A stretch of DNA of 64,000 nucleotides from Cellulomonas sp. APG4 (lineage in GTDB: Bacteria; Actinomycetota; Actinomycetes; Actinomycetales; Cellulomonadaceae), in contig NZ_JAACYI010000008.1 of the NCBI RefSeq assembly GCF_009996735.1, positions 1 to 64,000 of the forward strand. Direction: 5' to 3'. A program made the translations under genes and the position numbers. The notes under the pieces were generated by a model, which had not been told where the DNA came from, did no database searches, and saw only the letters and a program-made list of their open reading frames with translations. Every line of letters starts with the position of its first letter. Position 1 is the first letter of the stretch. Positions 23,006 through 32,498 of this stretch are shown piece after piece.

Positions 23006-23419
23006 ATGGCCTGGTCGCCCCCCGTCGACCACCACGAGGTGGTCGTGCACCGCCCCGCGGTGCGCACCGCCGCCGTGGTCACGGTGGTGCTGGTCGGGCT
23101 GCTCGTGCTCGTGGGTGCCAGCCTCGCGGGGGTCGCCGCGCTCGTCTTCGGACGCCAGGACGCGCGCGCCGACGAGGCCACGATGCTCGCGGCGCTGCGC
23201 ACGGCCGCCGTCGCGCAGGAGACCTACCGTGCCGAGCACGGGCGCTACACGGATGCACGTGCGGCGCTCACCACGGCGGGCTGGGCACCCGAGGAGGACC
23301 TCGACCTGCGGCTGCTGAGCGCCTCGGGAAGCACGTTCTGCATGGCGGCCGGTCCGCTCGCGGGCGACCCCGTGATGTGGTTCACGCCCGCGGGCGTCAC
23401 GGACGAGCCCTGCAGCTGA
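23006..23419 (+). CDS. Small membrane-anchored pilin-like protein
   Basis: 137 residues from ATG 23006 (AGAGGA upstream). A short N-terminal cytoplasmic part (residues 1-20) and one strong transmembrane helix (about 21-47) lead into a small external domain beginning with a helix, RADEATMLAALRTAAVAQET, then YRAEHGRYTDARAALTTAGW. Two cysteines near the end (STFCMAAG and EPCS) could form a disulfide. This helix, then alternating strands, then Cys pattern resembles the globular part of type IVa pilins, but there is no prepilin cleavage site (no Gly before the hydrophobic stretch, no Glu5). An upstream FliA-like motif matches those of the pil genes, suggesting a pilus- or motility-related job (inference). 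Not a known family to me. Confidence 0.75.
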   Translation: MAWSPPVDHHEVVVHRPAVRTAAVVTVVLVGLLVLVGASLAGVAALVFGRQDARADEATMLAALRTAAVAQETYRAEHGRYTDARAALTTAGWAPEEDLDLRLLSASGSTFCMAAGPLAGDPVMWFTPAGVTDEPCS

Positions 23420-23479
23420 GGCGCGGGTCGCTCGAGCTCCGGCCGACGCCGGCGCGAGCCGTCGCCCGCGGCACCGGGG

Positions 23480-24601
23480 TCAGAGCAGGACGGCCTCTCC
23501 CCCGACCTCACGGCTGATCTCGGCGTAGGCCGCCGCGAGCAACGCGGGGTCAGGTCCCTCGAGCCGGCCGGGACGGCCGATCCCGTCGAGGACGACGAAG
23601 CGCAGCAGGTCGCCGCGCGCCTTCTTGTCGCGGCGCATCGCCGTGAGGAGCCGCTCCCAGCGGTCGCCGCGGTAGGTCACGGGGAGCCCGAGCGAGGTGA
23701 GCACCGCGCGGTGCCGCGCGACGACGTCGTCGTCCAGGCGCGCCGCGAGACGCGCGAGCTCGGCCGCGAAGACCATGCCGACCGAGACCGCGGCCCCGTG
23801 CCGCCACTGGTAGCGCTCGACCTGCTCGATGGCGTGCGCGAGCGTGTGGCCGTAGTTCAGCACCTCGCGCAGGCCGGCCTCGCGCAGGTCCTCCCCCACG
23901 ACGCGCGCCTTGACGGCGACGGACCGCTCGACGAGCTCGCGCAGCACCTCGAGGGTCGCGTCGTCGAGCTCGGCGGCGCGCAGCGCGTCGGCGTGCGCCT
24001 CGACGAGCTCGAGGATGCGCTCGTCGGCGATGAACCCGGCCTTGACCACCTCGGCGAGGCCCGCGACGCGGTCGTGCGCGGGCAGCGTGCGGAGCGTCTC
24101 GAGGTCGCACAGCACTCCTGCGGGCGGGTGGAACGCGCCCACGAGGTTCTTGCCCTCGGCGGTGTTGATCCCGGTCTTGCCGCCGACGGCCGCGTCGACC
24201 ATCGCGAGCAGCGTCGTGGGCACCTGGACCACGCGGATCCCGCGCAGCCACGTCGCCGCCACGAACCCCGCGAGGTCCGTCGTGGCGCCGCCCCCGAGGC
24301 CGACGACGGCGTCGCTGCGCGTCACGTCGGCCTGGCCGAGCACCTGCCAGCAGAAAGCCGCGACCTGGGCGCTCTTGGCCTCCTCGGCCTCGGGCACCTC
24401 GGCCAGCACGGCCTCGTAGCCCTCGCGCACGAGGTCCTCCCGCACGGCCTCGGCGGACGTCGCGAGGGCACCGGGGTGCACCACGAGCACCTTGCGTACG
24501 TTCGGTCCCAGCAGGCCGGGCAGCTCACCCAGCAGGCGGTGCCCGACGACGACGTCGTACGGCTGGTCCCCGTGCACCGGGATGCGGGTGGGCGCGGTCA
24601 T
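23480..24601 (-). CDS. aroB: 3-Dehydroquinate synthase
   Basis: Second step of the shikimate pathway, NAD- and metal-dependent. 373 residues. The NAD-binding region [38 protein letters not shown], and metal ligands in [22 protein letters not shown] and the later [10 protein letters not shown] are intact. ATG 24601 overlaps the aroK stop (ATGA). Part of the aroC-aroK-aroB operon. Confidence 0.97.
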   Translation of the reverse strand: MTAPTRIPVHGDQPYDVVVGHRLLGELPGLLGPNVRKVLVVHPGALATSAEAVREDLVREGYEAVLAEVPEAEEAKSAQVAAFCWQVLGQADVTRSDAVVGLGGGATTDLAGFVAATWLRGIRVVQVPTTLLAMVDAAVGGKTGINTAEGKNLVGAFHPPAGVLCDLETLRTLPAHDRVAGLAEVVKAGFIADERILELVEAHADALRAAELDDATLEVLRELVERSVAVKARVVGEDLREAGLREVLNYGHTLAHAIEQVERYQWRHGAAVSVGMVFAAELARLAARLDDDVVARHRAVLTSLGLPVTYRGDRWERLLTAMRRDKKARGDLLRFVVLDGIGRPGRLEGPDPALLAAAYAEISREVGGEAVLL

Positions 24602-25182
24602 GCCTGCTCCTCGGGGTGGTCGGCGGGTGCGACGACGCCCAGGTGCTCGAGCACGCGTGCGGCGACCGCGGCGGGGCGGACGCCGTCCGTGCTGACGGTG
24701 AGCGTCGCGAGCCGGGCGTACGTGGGCCGGCGCTGCTCCATGAGCTGCTGCCACTGCGCGCGGGGGTTGCCGAGCAGCAGCGGGCGCGACGTGTTGAAGC
24801 CGACGCGAGGTGCGGCGTGCGCGAGGGACACGTCGAGGAACACGACGCAGCCACCGTCGGCCGCGTACGCCTCGAGCCGCTCCTGGGTCTCGGCGTCCAT
24901 GACGGCTCCGCCCCCCAGAGCGAGCACGCCGTCGTGCTCGGCGAGGGCCGTCGCGACGGCCTGACGCTCGAGCGCGCGGAAGTGCGGCTCGCCGTCCTCG
25001 ACGAACACGTCCCGGATGGCCTTGCCCGCGAGGTGCTCGACGTCCTCGTCGGTGTCCCTGCCGCGCACGCCCAGGCGTGTCGCGAGCACGCGTGCGACGG
25101 TCGACTTGCCCGAGCCGGGCGGGCCGACGAGCACGACGCGAGGCTGGGTCGGCGGGGTCGCGACGTCGTCCGCGGTGCTCAC
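24598..25182 (-). CDS. aroK: Shikimate kinase
   Basis: Phosphorylates shikimate at O3. 194 residues. P-loop [17 protein letters not shown], substrate-binding [20 protein letters not shown], the GGGAVM loop, and the lid [19 protein letters not shown] are all visible. GTG 25182 overlaps the aroC stop (GTGA), so translation is coupled. The N-terminus ([15 protein letters not shown]) is a short flexible lead. Confidence 0.96.
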   Translation of the reverse strand: MSTADDVATPPTQPRVVLVGPPGSGKSTVARVLATRLGVRGRDTDEDVEHLAGKAIRDVFVEDGEPHFRALERQAVATALAEHDGVLALGGGAVMDAETQERLEAYAADGGCVVFLDVSLAHAAPRVGFNTSRPLLLGNPRAQWQQLMEQRRPTYARLATLTVSTDGVRPAAVAARVLEHLGVVAPADHPEEQA

Positions 25183-26399
25183 CGGGCCTGCTCGGGGATC
25201 GACTCGAGGTAGGCCGCGTGGTTGCGCGCGACCTCGGCGACCGAGTCGCCGCCGAACTTCTCGAGCGCGGCCTCGGCCAGCACGAGCGCGACCATGGCCT
25301 CGGCCACGACGGCGGCGGGCGGGACCGCGCACACGTCCGAGCGCTGGTGGATGGCGCGCGCGGGCTCCCCCGACGCGACGTCGATCGTCGACAGCGCGCG
25401 CGGGACCGTGGAGATGGGCTTCATCGCGGCGCGCACGCGCAGCACCTCGCCGTTGGTCATGCCGCCCTCGAGGCCACCCGCGCGGTTCGACGTGCGCCGG
25501 ATGCGGCCCGTCGCGGGGTCGCGCTCCATCTCGTCGTGCGCGACCGAGCCGCGACGAGCGGCCGTGCGGAAGCCGTCACCGATCTCGACGCCCTTGATGG
25601 CCTGGATGCCGAGCATCGCCGCACCGAGGCGCGCGTCGAGCCGCCTGTCGGCGTGCGTGTAGCTCCCGAGGCCCGAGGGCAGGCCGTAGGCGAGCACCTC
25701 GACGACGCCGCCGAGGGTGTCACCGGCCTTCTGCGCGTCGTCGACCTCGGCGACCATCGCGGCCGAGGTCGCGGCGTCGAAGCAGCGCACCGGGTCCGCG
25801 TCCAGGGCCGCGACGTCGTCGGGCAGGGGCAGCGGGGCGTCGTCGGGCACGCCCACGGGGCCGATCGCCACCACGTGAGCGACGAGGCGCACGCCCAGCG
25901 CCTGCTCGAGGAACCGCGACGCCAGGGTGCCGAGCGCGACCCGGGTCGCGGTCTCGCGCGCCGACGCTCGCTCGAGCACGGGACGCGCGTCGTCGAAGCC
26001 GTACTTGCGCATGCCCACCAGGTCCGCATGGCCCGGGCGAGGGCGCGTGAGCGGTCGGTTGCGCGCGATCTCGCGCTCGTCGCCCGTGCCCGCGTCGACG
26101 CGCAGGCGCTCGGGGTCCACCGGGTCCGCCGACATGACGTCGACCCACTTGGGCCACTCGCTGTTCGCGATCTCGATCGCTACGGGCCCGCCCTGGCTGC
26201 GGCCGTGCCGCACGCCCGCGAGGAGCCGCACCTCGTCCTGCTCGAACTTCATGCGAGCACCGCGGCCGTAGCCGAGCCGACGACGCGCGAGCGCGGCACG
26301 CACGTCCTCCGTCGTGACCTCCACGCCCGCGGGCAGGCCCTCGAGGACCCCCACGAGCGCGGGACCGTGCGACTCACCCGAGGTCAACCAGCGCAGCAT
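25179..26399 (-). CDS. aroC: Chorismate synthase
   Basis: Last step of the shikimate pathway, needs reduced FMN. 406 residues. Start [20 protein letters not shown], signature [16 protein letters not shown] region with [33 protein letters not shown], and [18 protein letters not shown] 26399 has GGAGGA upstream; an upstream in-frame start 10 codons earlier lacks family support. Begins just after the hairpin that ends the pilus cluster. Confidence 0.97.
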   Translation of the reverse strand: MLRWLTSGESHGPALVGVLEGLPAGVEVTTEDVRAALARRRLGYGRGARMKFEQDEVRLLAGVRHGRSQGGPVAIEIANSEWPKWVDVMSADPVDPERLRVDAGTGDEREIARNRPLTRPRPGHADLVGMRKYGFDDARPVLERASARETATRVALGTLASRFLEQALGVRLVAHVVAIGPVGVPDDAPLPLPDDVAALDADPVRCFDAATSAAMVAEVDDAQKAGDTLGGVVEVLAYGLPSGLGSYTHADRRLDARLGAAMLGIQAIKGVEIGDGFRTAARRGSVAHDEMERDPATGRIRRTSNRAGGLEGGMTNGEVLRVRAAMKPISTVPRALSTIDVASGEPARAIHQRSDVCAVPPAAVVAEAMVALVLAEAALEKFGGDSVAEVARNHAAYLESIPEQAR

Positions 26400-26425
26400 G
26401 GCCCGATCCTCCCACGTGCCCGGAC

Positions 26426-26469
26426 GCACCTCGGCCCCCGTCCGGGCAGCGGACGGGGGCCGAGGGTGC
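26426..26469 (-). terminator. Hairpin terminator after pilO
   Basis: A stem of about 18 base pairs with one bulged base: GCACCTCGGCCCCCGTCC (26426-26443), a seven-base loop, then its complement (26451-26469). It lies between the pilO stop and aroC. There is no T-tract, as is common for terminators of high-GC actinobacteria. Confidence 0.75.
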
Positions 26470-26490
26470 GCCGACCGGGCGAGCGGGACG

Positions 26491-27249
26491 TCAGTTCTGG
26501 GTGGCGTCCGTGGTGGCCGTCGTGCTCTCGTCCGACGCCGCCGCGCTCTCCTGGAGCACGTAGACGTAGCCCTGCACGAGCACCTCGACGTCGCCCTTCT
26601 CGGTCGCCGGGCGACCGCCCGAGGCCTCGGCCGCGTCCTGGCCCGTGACCGTGAAGCCGTTGACCACGTACAGACGCGGGGTGCTCTCCTGGAGCAGCCG
26701 CACGAACTCGACCGCCTCGAGATAGCCCCCCAGCACGGTCACGTCGAACGGCACCGCGAGGAGCCCGGGCACGCCCGTCGGCTCGGGCGCCGCGGGGGCG
26801 GCCGGCTGCGTGCCGTCCTCGCCCTCGGCACCGGTGGCGGCAGGATCGGCGGGCGCCGCCGGGTCCGGGACGGCTGTCGGGTCCCAGGTGGGGCTCCCGA
26901 CGAACGCCTCGGGGACACCGAGGTCCGATCCCACCACGAACACCTCGGCGGCGTCAGCGGCGGTCTGCACCTGCCGGAGCAGCTCGGGCTGGGCGTCGAC
27001 CTCGGGGATCTGCGTCCGGAGCTCCGCGAGCTCGGCCTTGTAGGTGTCGAGCTGGGCGAACTGCTCCTCGAGGGTCGCGAGCTTCTTGGCGTGCACGACG
27101 TTCTGCGCCTCGGCCGCCTCCGCGTCGGCCCGCGCCGTGGCGGCCGTCGCGAGCTGCGGGCTGATGAGGAACAGGTAGGTGAGCGCGAGCACCAGCACGG
27201 CGACGAACGCCGTGCCGAGCACCCAGGGTGCGGCCTTGGGGGTCTTCAT
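26491..27249 (-). CDS. pilO: Type IV pilus alignment protein PilO
   Basis: 252 residues. Inner part of the PilM-N-O platform that supports pilus assembly at the membrane. A short cytoplasmic end, one transmembrane helix (about residues 10-30), a coiled-coil stretch ([20 protein letters not shown]) and a ferredoxin-like domain ([20 protein letters not shown]) match PilO. An Ala/Pro/Gly-rich insertion (about 125-165) splits the globular domain, and the tail is Ser/Thr-rich. One base separates it from the pilN stop, so the pair is coupled. Confidence 0.88.
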   Translation of the reverse strand: MKTPKAAPWVLGTAFVAVLVLALTYLFLISPQLATAATARADAEAAEAQNVVHAKKLATLEEQFAQLDTYKAELAELRTQIPEVDAQPELLRQVQTAADAAEVFVVGSDLGVPEAFVGSPTWDPTAVPDPAAPADPAATGAEGEDGTQPAAPAAPEPTGVPGLLAVPFDVTVLGGYLEAVEFVRLLQESTPRLYVVNGFTVTGQDAAEASGGRPATEKGDVEVLVQGYVYVLQESAAASDESTTATTDATQN

Positions 27250-27250
27250 G

Positions 27251-27988
27251 TCAGCCCTCCTCCTGCTCGGCCTGCTCGGCGTACCGGAGCGCGAATGCCG
27301 CGTCGGTCACCTGGACGCTCCCGCTCACCTCGTAGTACGCCGTCTTGGTGCCGTCGTCGTCCTCCTCGGTGATCGCGAGCGACGTCACGTACGCGTCGGT
27401 GAGGTTCTCGATCGACTCGAGCTGCTCGATCCACTCCGAGGTGTTCGGCACCACGAGCGACCGCCCCGTGAAGGTGAGCGTGCTGGGGGCGACCGCCTGC
27501 AGCGGGTTCGCGGGCAGGCCCGCGGGTGTGGTGGGCGAGGCGCCCGTCATCTGGATCGACTCGAACGCGATCCCCTCGGGCGCCGTCACCACCAGGGCGG
27601 TCAGGTAGGGCGCCCACATGATCTCGGTCGTCGTGCCGAGGGTGCGCGCCTCCTTGGTCGCGTCGAGCGCGCCGAGCACCTGGGGCACCTCGGCGTACTC
27701 CTTCTGCGCCGCGAGGAGACGCTGCGTCTCGGCCTCCTGCTCGGCCAGGGCGTCCTGAGCCGACGAGACCTGCCACGTCGACCAGACGTAGCCCATGCCC
27801 GCGAGGACCACCACGAGGACCAGGACGAGCAGCAGGAGGCGCTTGACGCGCGCGAGCGACCTCGACCCCCGGATCTCGGGCGGCAGGAGGTTGACCTGGG
27901 GCACCGACGGTGCGCCGGGCACCGTCACGCCACCGGACGTTCCGCGCTCGTGCGCCGGGGCCGGCTGGACCGTGGTAGGTGCGCTCAT
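27251..27988 (-). CDS. pilN: Type IV pilus assembly protein PilN
   Basis: 245 residues. The cytoplasmic N-terminus contains the PilM-binding motif PQVNLLPPEIR (canonical form INLLP), followed by a transmembrane helix (RLLLLVLVLVVVLAGMGYVW, about 50-69), a coiled coil (SSAQDALAEQEAETQRLLAA) and a periplasm-type globular domain that here faces the cell wall. ATG 27988 overlaps the pilM stop (ATGA). A monoderm cell needs no outer-membrane secretin, and none is found. Confidence 0.9.
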   Translation of the reverse strand: MSAPTTVQPAPAHERGTSGGVTVPGAPSVPQVNLLPPEIRGSRSLARVKRLLLLVLVLVVVLAGMGYVWSTWQVSSAQDALAEQEAETQRLLAAQKEYAEVPQVLGALDATKEARTLGTTTEIMWAPYLTALVVTAPEGIAFESIQMTGASPTTPAGLPANPLQAVAPSTLTFTGRSLVVPNTSEWIEQLESIENLTDAYVTSLAITEEDDDGTKTAYYEVSGSVQVTDAAFALRYAEQAEQEEG

Positions 27989-29052
27989 GCGACGTCTCCC
28001 AGCGCGAGCCCGACGGGCACGGCGAGCGCGTGACCCACCTGGGCGAGGTGGTCGCCCTGCGGCAGCGAGCCGCCGGGCCTGAGGGTGCTGAGGGGGTGGC
28101 CGTAGGTCACGTTCATCCGGCTCGCGCTCGACAGGTACTGGCCGAGGCCCGCGAGCTGGGAGCCACCTCCCGTGAGGACGACCACCTGGGCCGCGTGGCC
28201 CGGGTTGTTGGCGGCGTAGTACACCAGCGTGTTCCGGATGGCCTCGACCAGGTTCTGCGTCGAGCGAGCCACGGCCTCGGCCGCCGGGCGGAGCTCGGCG
28301 GGCACCGCGAAGCCCACACCCACCTGGCGCTTGAGGTTCTCGGCATCCGCCGAGGCCACGCCGACGTCGTTGGCGACGGCGTCCGTCGCGTCCTGGCCGC
28401 CGCCGGGAAGGATGCGCACCAGGCGCGGCACGCCGTGGGTCGCGATCACGACGATCGTCACCTTGGCGCCGATGTCGACGAGCGCGACCGTGCCCTCGGC
28501 GAGCTCGCCACGCGCCTGGAAGCGCGTGAGCGCGAACGCGGTGAGGTCGACCATGAGCGGGCGCAGCCCGGCGGTCTCGACGGCCGCGGTGTTCGCGTGC
28601 ACCGTGTCCTTGGTCGCGGCGACGAGCAGCCCGCTCACCATGGGTCCGGTCTGTCCCTGGAACTGGCCCGAGGGGTAGTAGTCGAGCAGGACGTCGTCGA
28701 CGGCGACCGGGAGCATGTCCTGCACCTGGAAGGGCAACGAGGCGCGGAGCTGGGCCATCGGCATCGCGGGGAGCGCGAGATCACGCACCATGACGCGCTG
28801 GTTGCCGAGCCCGAGGACGACGTCCTTGTGGCTGAACTTGTGCTGCTGCCACAGCTGCCGGATCGCCGTCGCGACCGTCTCCGGCTCGGCGACCTCGCCG
28901 TCGCGCACGGCGCCGAGCGGGAGCGGGGCCTGACCGAACCGCACGACGGTGGGCTGCCGACCGCCGGAGCTCCCACCCCGGCCGACCTCCACCTCGGCTG
29001 CACGCACTGCCGTGGTGCCGATGTCGAGCCCGATGACACGGGTCTTGGACAC
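27985..29052 (-). CDS. pilM: Type IV pilus assembly ATPase-fold protein PilM
   Basis: 355 residues, actin-like fold: phosphate-1 loop VIGLDIGTTAVRAAEVE, VALVDIGAKVTIVVI, and the adenosine motif VVLTGGGSQLAGLGQYL. It sits on the cytoplasmic side and recruits PilN through its N-terminal peptide. First gene of the pilM-pilN-pilO unit; the 87-base gap before it holds a FliA-type promoter motif. Confidence 0.94.
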   Translation of the reverse strand: MSKTRVIGLDIGTTAVRAAEVEVGRGGSSGGRQPTVVRFGQAPLPLGAVRDGEVAEPETVATAIRQLWQQHKFSHKDVVLGLGNQRVMVRDLALPAMPMAQLRASLPFQVQDMLPVAVDDVLLDYYPSGQFQGQTGPMVSGLLVAATKDTVHANTAAVETAGLRPLMVDLTAFALTRFQARGELAEGTVALVDIGAKVTIVVIATHGVPRLVRILPGGGQDATDAVANDVGVASADAENLKRQVGVGFAVPAELRPAAEAVARSTQNLVEAIRNTLVYYAANNPGHAAQVVVLTGGGSQLAGLGQYLSSASRMNVTYGHPLSTLRPGGSLPQGDHLAQVGHALAVPVGLALGDVA

Positions 29053-29090
29053 GTCTGTTCCCTTCGCTGTCGTGACGACCGCCTGCTCTC

Positions 29091-29118
29091 CTATCGGTCG
29101 GTCACGACGTGCCCTTGA
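29091..29118 (-). promoter_or_regulatory. FliA/WhiG-type promoter of pilM-pilN-pilO
   Basis: On the minus strand TCAA (29115-29118), 16 bases, then ACCGATAG (29091-29098), about 40 bases before the pilM start. One of six such motifs in the window. Confidence 0.65.
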
Positions 29119-29139
29119 GGAGTCCGCGGCGCGGATCCG

Positions 29140-29937
29140 TCAGAGCACGAGATCGAGGTACCCGGACCACACGGGCTCGCCCGCGAGCAGCCCCACCCAG
29201 GCGCCCAGCAACATCCACGGCCCGAAGGGGACGCCGGACTTGCGCGTGGCACGTCGCGTCGCGAGCAGGCCGATCGAGTAGAGGCCGCCCAGCAGGAAGG
29301 CGGCGAAGCCGCCCACGAGAAGCGCTCCCCAGCCGACCCAGCCGAGGTACAGCCCCAGCACGCCGGCGAGCTTGACGTCCCCCAGGCCCATGCCCGCCGG
29401 GTACGCCAGCACGAGGACCAGGTAGAAGACCCAGAGCGCCGCTCCCCCGACACCTGCACGGACCAGGGCGCCCAGGTCGCCGTCCGCGACCGACGCCACG
29501 GCGAGCAGCGCGGCGGCCACCACGTAGGACGGCAGCACGATCACATCGGGCAGCCGGTGGACGTCGAGGTCGATCAGGCCCAGGGCCACGGAGATCGCGG
29601 CGAGGTAGAGGAACGCGGGAAGCGCCCAACCGGGGCCGACGGCGAGCCCCACCCCTGCGAAGAGCAGCGCCGTGCCGAGCTCGACGAGCGGGTACCGCGC
29701 GCTGATCCGCGCGCCGCAGTCGCGGCAACGCCCGCGCAGCGCGAGCCACGACAGCACCGGCACGTTGTCGCGTCGCCGGATCGGGTGCCCGCAGCCCGGA
29801 CACGCGCTCGGCGGGCGCACGACCGACTGCCCGCGGGGGACGCGCCACACCACGACGTTGAGGAAGGAGCCGATGAGCAGGCCGAGCACACCGCACAGCG
29901 CAGAGGTCAACGGCACGAGGGCAGGGTCGGTCGTCAC
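29140..29937 (-). CDS. pilD: Prepilin peptidase / N-methyltransferase
   Basis: 265 residues, about eight membrane helices. Cleaves the leader of prepilins and methylates the new N-terminus. The cytoplasmic zinc domain has two CxxC pairs (Cys46/49 and Cys71/74). Catalytic aspartates are visible in LIDLDVHRLPD (Asp123/125) and GMGLGDVKL (Asp187). Its substrates (PilA and minor pilins) are encoded just upstream. Follows the PilX-like gene by 33 bases. Confidence 0.95.
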   Translation of the reverse strand: MTTDPALVPLTSALCGVLGLLIGSFLNVVVWRVPRGQSVVRPPSACPGCGHPIRRRDNVPVLSWLALRGRCRDCGARISARYPLVELGTALLFAGVGLAVGPGWALPAFLYLAAISVALGLIDLDVHRLPDVIVLPSYVVAAALLAVASVADGDLGALVRAGVGGAALWVFYLVLVLAYPAGMGLGDVKLAGVLGLYLGWVGWGALLVGGFAAFLLGGLYSIGLLATRRATRKSGVPFGPWMLLGAWVGLLAGEPVWSGYLDLVL

Positions 29938-29970
29938 CGCGTCATGCTCCCAGGTCCCCCAGGTACGGGA

Positions 29971-31797
29971 TCAGGCGGCTGTTCCGTCCGGGTTGAACGC
30001 GCGGTCCACCTCGGTCCACTGGGTCACGCCGTACGTGATGACGGCCGGCGAGAGGAACTTCGGCGGCGCGGTGTCGCGCAGACGCTTGTCGTAGTTGTAG
30101 TCCTTGGCGTACCCCGTCGAGATGCCGCCACCGCTGCCCGACGTCGCGACGGTGCCGCGGAACTTCTGCGCGATCGCCCCGTTGATCGTCAGCGTGCCGC
30201 GCGACCCGCCCCTGTCGTAGTTCTGCACCATGAACGTGTGCGCGACCGAGAGGATCGCCGCGTCGATGCGCCGGTGGGCCGCCCACCCGCCGAGCAGCTC
30301 GTAGCTCGTGCACCGGTTGTAGTAGTACGACGTCTGCACGCAGTCGTAACCCGCGTTGAGGTAGCTGTTGACGTACGAGTTGGACACGTTGTTCGCGACG
30401 TTGTCCGTCTTCACGGGGTTCATGACCCACACGGCGTTCTGCCCGACGAGGCCGAGGATGTCCTCGTTCGGGTTGGCGTACCGGATGTCGCCCGTGACGT
30501 AGATGTAGTTCTCGGCCGCCATCGTCACGTGGCCGTCGAGCACGCCCTTGATGAACAGGTCGCCGTTGCGGCAGCCGTAGGCGTCGGTGTAGCGCACGGC
30601 CTCGCCCGAGGCCGGGTACCCGACGGGGTTGCCACCGGCCGCGCACGAGGGCTGCCCGGGCGCCGTCGGCGACCAGTAGTTGGGGTCGCCCACGACGTTG
30701 GGCACGTTCTGGACGAACACGACCGTGTTCAGCGGCACGTCGATCAGCTGACCCGAGCTGCTGCCGAGCCCACCCGGGCCCGGCGTGCCGCAGCCGGCGT
30801 TGTTGGCGCCGTTCGGGCTGGTCGCACGGGTCCACGGCGAGCGGACCCGCATCTTGCCCGTCGACTCGAGCTGGATCGACGTGGGCCCGGTGTAGAGGCA
30901 GCCCGGGTTCGGCACCTCGACCGGCAGGTCGCTGCGGGTCTCCTTGCGCAGCTCGGTGTTGGTCTTGGGCATCGGGAGCAGCTCGGCGTGGTCCGGCTGA
31001 GCGCCGTTCTCCTTGAAGAACGGGTTCGCGCAGCCGCCCGGCTTCTTGTACCGCAGGCCCGACGTCGGCTTGTAGGACGACGTCGTGAACCCGAGGAACC
31101 TCGCCCCGCAGATGTACATCGTGTCGTTGGTGTGCAGCGGGCCGTCGATCTCGTCGAACCCACCGAACTGGATCGTCGTGCAGTCCGAGCTGCGGCCGTG
31201 GTACTCGTACACCGAGCACTCCTCGACCGTGTCGTCGGTCTGGCGCGAGACCTCCGGGTCCTGCGTCTCGAAGTCCGTGAAGTACAGGAAGTCGATGAAG
31301 CCCTTCTGGCGCAGGTCCGCGACCACGGTCCGCACCTCCTCACCGACGCGCCCGGTCGCGCGCAGACGAAGCGTGCCGTCGGTGTAGTAGTCGGAGTTGT
31401 CGACCTCGTAGCGGAAGTGGGACGTCCCCGCGCTCCCGGGCACCTCGGCCCAGTCGGTGAGCGAGAACGCCGGGTTCACCGCGCCGCCCGTCGTCTCGGG
31501 GAGCGCGACGGTCGCGCCCGCGGCCGAGCTGAACGGGGACGCCGGGTTGCCGAACGTCAGGTACGACGGGTCGTTGGCGAGGCGGCTCTGGTACTCCTCG
31601 ACCCCCGCGTACGCGGCCGCGAGGGCACCGCTCCAGTCCTGGTCGTTGCGCGCCTTCTGCGTCGTGCTCAGCGCGTACCCGACGCCCGCCACGGCGAGCA
31701 GGGTGAGCACCATCGACACACCGATGATCATGACCATCGCGATGCCCTCGTCGCCCTCGGCGCGTGCGCCGAGCCGCCACTGCAGCAGTCGTCTCAT
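29971..31797 (-). CDS. Large PilX-like minor pilin or pilus tip protein
   Basis: 608 residues. The N-terminus (MRRLLQWRLGARAEGDEGIA, then a hydrophobic stretch to about residue 43) resembles PilX N-terminal domains, without a clear Glu5 prepilin motif. The remainder is a long external domain rich in Gly, Asn, Tyr and Cys, with repeated short strands such as VTMAAENYIYVTGDIRYANP and GPLHTNDTMYICGARF that look like a beta-helix. At this size, and next to PilV- and PilW-like genes, it could form the pilus tip or an adhesin (inference). ATG 31797; stop 14 bases downstream order is consistent with cotranscription with pilW. Confidence 0.8.
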   Translation of the reverse strand: MRRLLQWRLGARAEGDEGIAMVMIIGVSMVLTLLAVAGVGYALSTTQKARNDQDWSGALAAAYAGVEEYQSRLANDPSYLTFGNPASPFSSAAGATVALPETTGGAVNPAFSLTDWAEVPGSAGTSHFRYEVDNSDYYTDGTLRLRATGRVGEEVRTVVADLRQKGFIDFLYFTDFETQDPEVSRQTDDTVEECSVYEYHGRSSDCTTIQFGGFDEIDGPLHTNDTMYICGARFLGFTTSSYKPTSGLRYKKPGGCANPFFKENGAQPDHAELLPMPKTNTELRKETRSDLPVEVPNPGCLYTGPTSIQLESTGKMRVRSPWTRATSPNGANNAGCGTPGPGGLGSSSGQLIDVPLNTVVFVQNVPNVVGDPNYWSPTAPGQPSCAAGGNPVGYPASGEAVRYTDAYGCRNGDLFIKGVLDGHVTMAAENYIYVTGDIRYANPNEDILGLVGQNAVWVMNPVKTDNVANNVSNSYVNSYLNAGYDCVQTSYYYNRCTSYELLGGWAAHRRIDAAILSVAHTFMVQNYDRGGSRGTLTINGAIAQKFRGTVATSGSGGGISTGYAKDYNYDKRLRDTAPPKFLSPAVITYGVTQWTEVDRAFNPDGTAA

Positions 31798-31811
31798 CTC
31801 GTCCTGGCTCC

Positions 31812-32498
31812 TCAGGGGGCGTTCAGCAGACCGACGCGGTTGGTCAGGGTCACGGGCTCGGCACGCTCGGTCGGGTCGGCCTGCACCGAGAGGTAGATCT
31901 CGACGGCCGTGATCCGGTCGAGATCGGCTTCCGGGAGGCTCGACCCGGGCGACGGCACCATCTCGGCACCCGTCGAGTCGAAGTACCGGAAGAGCACCGT
32001 CTGGGGGCTCGTGGCCGGGACGATCGTCCGCGCGATGGGCCGCGACGTGATCGTGGCGCCCGCGCCGGAGAACATCCACTCGGCCTCACCTGGCCCGCCC
32101 GCGCGCGCCGTGGTGCGGGTCTCGGTGAGCACGCGCCCGGCGTCGAGCGAGAAGTCGATGAGGAGGGGACGCACGTCGGTGGCATCTGAGTCCACGCCCG
32201 CGTGCAGCTGGAGACGCTCGCGTCCGGCGTACCGGAAGATCCGGTCGAACCCGCCCGCGGCGTGCTCGTTCTCGATGCGGACGCCCGCGCGGATCACACG
32301 GGTGAGCTCGTTCATGCCGACCGCGGCCACGTTCGTGCTGTCGCTGCGAGCCGACTCGCGCGTCAGGGTGCGCGAGTAGCCGGACATGAACGCCACCATG
32401 AGGCTGCCGATGATCGCCGTGAGCGTCATCGTCACGAGGAGCTCGGGCAGCGTGAGGCCACCCTCGCCGCGGGGCAGCCGGCTGCGGATGCGTGTCAT
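31812..32498 (-). CDS. Minor pilin, PilW-like
   Basis: 228 residues. A class III signal GEGG, cut before LTLPELLVTMTLTAIIGSLM, has Glu at mature position 5 (residue 19). The domain that follows (about 35-228) is beta-rich and resembles PilW/PilJ-type minor pilins that prime pilus assembly. ATG 32498 shares one base with the pilV stop (TGATG), so the two are coupled. Confidence 0.85.
   Translation of the reverse strand: MTRIRSRLPRGEGGLTLPELLVTMTLTAIIGSLMVAFMSGYSRTLTRESARSDSTNVAAVGMNELTRVIRAGVRIENEHAAGGFDRIFRYAGRERLQLHAGVDSDATDVRPLLIDFSLDAGRVLTETRTTARAGGPGEAEWMFSGAGATITSRPIARTIVPATSPQTVLFRYFDSTGAEMVPSPGSSLPEADLDRITAVEIYLSVQADPTERAEPVTLTNRVGLLNAP

Noticed and set aside
22973-23006. ATG 22973 as the start of the small pilin-like gene
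   Set aside because: It is good in ribosome-site terms but lies inside the FliA-like -10; ATG 23006 fits the promoter and the membrane topology better.
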